Origin: Bacteroidales bacterium UBA755
Lineage (GTDB): Bacteria > Bacteroidota > Bacteroidia > Bacteroidales > UBA932
Assembly: GCA_002297815.1 (NCBI GenBank)
Contig: DBKH01000063.1
Location: 1 to 22,345 of the forward strand
Length of the DNA stretch: 22,345 nt
Reading direction: 5' to 3'
Made by a program: the position numbers and the translations under genes. Below are positions 20,692 through 22,345 of this stretch, piece after piece; the first letter of the stretch is position 1, and each line of letters starts with the position of its first letter. The notes below the pieces were generated by a model. The model was not told the DNA's origin. It made no database searches and was given only the letters and a program-made list of their open reading frames with translations.

Positions 20692-21334
20692 GTTTTCTCC
20701 TCTCGTCGAAAATCATTGTGAGTCCTGTGACAGGTACTTTGTCGATGCGTGTCTGGATGACATATCTGGCCAACATTCCGGCAAAGTAACCTATTGTCAG
20801 TCCGATGATTGCACCTACAATCACGTCGCCGAGATAATGCTTTCCTACGAATATCCTGCTGGCCGCCACGAGAGCCGCCCACGTGAGGGCAAGCTTGTAG
20901 AATGCGTTGTAGGTGTGTGTCCGGTCGTTCCTGAATCCGATGATCAGGCACATCGCCAGAGCGAAAGCGTTGGCCGCATGTGCCGAGAAGAATCCGAAAA
21001 AGCCCCCTCGTCCTTCGAGCAGGTTCAGTCCTCCGAGCAGCATCCTTGCGCTGTAGCTTGGCCTCAGCCTGTCAACGGAATGCTTTACTATTGTTGAGAA
21101 CTGATCGCATAGACCAAACGCCAAACCGATGGAAATCAGGACTATTGAGGCTCTTTTCCATCCTAACCGGCGGAACAGGAACCATGCGCAGAGCGCGTAG
21201 GCAGGAATCCACACAGTCTTGTCTGACATCAGTACCCACAGCTGGTCGGTCATAGGTGTGCTTAGACTGTTGAGGAACAGAGTTGCATCCTGGTCGATTC
21301 TGTGAAGGAAACCTATGAGTGAAGCGCAGACCAT
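20642..21334 (-). CDS. PAP2 family membrane phosphatase
   Basis: A type 2 phosphatidic acid phosphatase family protein of 230 aa with about six hydrophobic spans, probably acting on undecaprenyl diphosphate or a lipid phosphate at the inner membrane. The three active-site blocks are present: K84-x6-R91-P92 (KHSVDRLRP), a second motif FSAH (116-119) in place of the usual PSGH, and SR-x5-H-x3-D (SRIFVGKHYLGD, 159-170). Its start overlaps the end of obg by 22 bases, so the two are co-transcribed and probably translationally coupled. About 30 polar residues follow the last membrane helix. Confidence 0.88.
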   Translation of the reverse strand: MVCASLIGFLHRIDQDATLFLNSLSTPMTDQLWVLMSDKTVWIPAYALCAWFLFRRLGWKRASIVLISIGLAFGLCDQFSTIVKHSVDRLRPSYSARMLLGGLNLLEGRGGFFGFFSAHAANAFALAMCLIIGFRNDRTHTYNAFYKLALTWAALVAASRIFVGKHYLGDVIVGAIIGLTIGYFAGMLARYVIQTRIDKVPVTGLTMIFDERRKPITLTKPFPSGSHGNL

Positions 21335-22305
21335 AGCAAATCCTTTAATTCCTTGACTCCCTCTCCGCTGATCGAAGAGATGAACACATGAGGAATCCCC
21401 TTAGGAAGGGTCGGTTCAATCTCTTTCTCTATGTCTTTGTCAATCAGATCGCATTTTGTGATGGCAAGGACGCGGTCCTTGTCCAGAAGTTCGGGATTAT
21501 ATTCCTTAAGCTCGTTGAGCAAGGTCTCGTAGCTCGCCTTGATGTCGTCCTCTTCCGCTGAGACCATGAAGAGCAGCACCGAGTTTCTTTCTATGTGGCG
21601 GAGGAAACGTATTCCGATGCCCCTCCCTTCGTGGGCGCCCTCGATGATTCCTGGAATGTCGGCCATCACAAATGATTGATCGTCATAGTATTTGACTATT
21701 CCAAGGTTCGGCTCCAGCGTTGTGAAGGCATAGTTGGCAATTTTAGGCTTTGCCGCTGTGATTGCCGCCAGCAGGGTGGATTTTCCAGCGTTAGGGAAGC
21801 CCACAAGCCCGACATCCGCCAGCACCTTCAGCTCAAGGATGAACCAGCCTTCCTGACCGTCCTCACCCGGCTGGGCGAAGCGTGGTGTCTGATTGGTGGC
21901 CGTCTTGAAGTTGTTGTTGCCTAGGCCACCGCGTCCTCCCTTGCAGAGAATCCGTGTCTCTCCCGGTTCCATCATCTCGAACAGTACCTCCCCGGTCTCT
22001 GCATCCTTGACGACAGTTCCGACCGGTACGTCCAGAATGACATCCTCACCATTCTTTCCGGTCCTGAGCCCGCCCTCTCCGTGCCCTCCGTCCTCAGCCT
22101 TGATGTGTTTGCGGTACTTTAGGTGGATCAGTGTCCAGAACTGCGGGTTGGCCTTGAGGATAATATGTCCCCCTCGTCCTCCGTCCCCTCCGTCAGGTCC
22201 CCCCTTAGGCACATACTTAGCCCTGTAAAGGTGCATCGATCCCGCACCCCCGTGCCCAGAAGCGCACCAGATCTTCACGTAGTCTATAAAGTTGCTGTCT
22301 GCCAT
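21313..22305 (-). CDS. obg: GTPase Obg/CgtA
   Basis: An essential GTPase acting in 50S ribosome assembly and the stress response. The 330-aa protein has the glycine-rich Obg fold (about 1-157, with GGPDGGDGGRGGHIIL and GGRGGLGN), then the G domain: G1 GFPNAGKST (169-177), the switch region around YAFTTLEPNLGIV, G3 DIPGIIEGAHEG (216-227), G4 TKCD (283-286) and G5 SSISGEG (310-316). It ends right after the G domain without the variable C-terminal extension of some homologues. It is followed by the overlapping PAP2 gene. Confidence 0.97.
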   Translation of the reverse strand: MADSNFIDYVKIWCASGHGGAGSMHLYRAKYVPKGGPDGGDGGRGGHIILKANPQFWTLIHLKYRKHIKAEDGGHGEGGLRTGKNGEDVILDVPVGTVVKDAETGEVLFEMMEPGETRILCKGGRGGLGNNNFKTATNQTPRFAQPGEDGQEGWFILELKVLADVGLVGFPNAGKSTLLAAITAAKPKIANYAFTTLEPNLGIVKYYDDQSFVMADIPGIIEGAHEGRGIGIRFLRHIERNSVLLFMVSAEEDDIKASYETLLNELKEYNPELLDKDRVLAITKCDLIDKDIEKEIEPTLPKGIPHVFISSISGEGVKELKDLLWSALHS

Positions 22306-22318
22306 AATTCTTTATCTC

Positions 22319-22345
22319 TCAATTAAATAAGCGGTCTTTGATGAC
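22319..22345 (-). CDS. Possible C-terminal end of the gene upstream of obg
   Basis: The minus-strand frame from the window edge reads VIKDRLFN and stops at TGA (22319-22321), 13 bases before the obg start. Close spacing suggests an operon partner. Adenylate kinase often precedes obg in Bacteroidota, but eight residues are too few to identify it. Confidence 0.25.
   Translation of the reverse strand, partial: VIKDRLFN

Overview
The window looks like a chromosomal stretch from a member of the Bacteroidales (phylum Bacteroidota). The clues are promoter motifs of the Bacteroidota primary sigma factor type: TTTG, exactly 19 bases, then TAnnTTTG, seen intact upstream of three transcription units. 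Starts are often preceded by AT-rich sequence rather than strong Shine-Dalgarno sites. The Tgt, short SSB, PdxA, NupG-like and Obg proteins also read as Bacteroidota versions. I cannot name the genus. No rRNA, tRNA or CRISPR array was seen.

Bases 1-9100 are an accessory region. Its backbone is a two-gene surface-glycan module, a membrane phosphoglycosyl transferase plus a DegT-type aminotransferase, intact at 1614-3587. Two decayed copies of the same gene pair follow at 5783-6333 and 8517-9090. Small stress or defence cassettes lie around and between them: a DUF4160/DUF2442 pair (957-1477), a two-gene module of an ABC-type AAA ATPase and a small PD-(D/E)XK-like protein under its own promoter (3886-5773), the nonsense-interrupted start of a SIR2-type gene (6916-7110), and a toxin-antitoxin operon with an MqsR-like toxin and a SocA/Panacea-domain antitoxin (7146-8497). 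The intact and third glycan copies are direct repeats flanking the cargo, so the region looks like a hot spot for insertion, duplication and deletion.

Bases 9119-22345 are mostly housekeeping: rnhA, pdxA, rfbB, a probable small RNA with its own promoter and terminator on the minus strand (about 12104-12240), ssb, a zinc-ribbon protein, a nucleoside permease, a tgt-lptF/G-uraA cluster, dut, murF, a PAP2 phosphatase and obg. They serve DNA maintenance, vitamin B6 and nucleotide-sugar synthesis, queuosine modification, LPS export, pyrimidine uptake, dUTP removal, peptidoglycan precursor synthesis and ribosome assembly.

A short dispersed repeat with core CTGAGCTTGTCGAAG links both halves. It forms hairpins between genes (6588-6628, 8693-8722, 10842-10917). 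It also sits in frame inside murF at several places, lengthening that protein by roughly 80 residues. The best candidates for something undescribed are the ATPase/nuclease-like pair, the repeat family and its invasion of murF, and the orphan small RNA.
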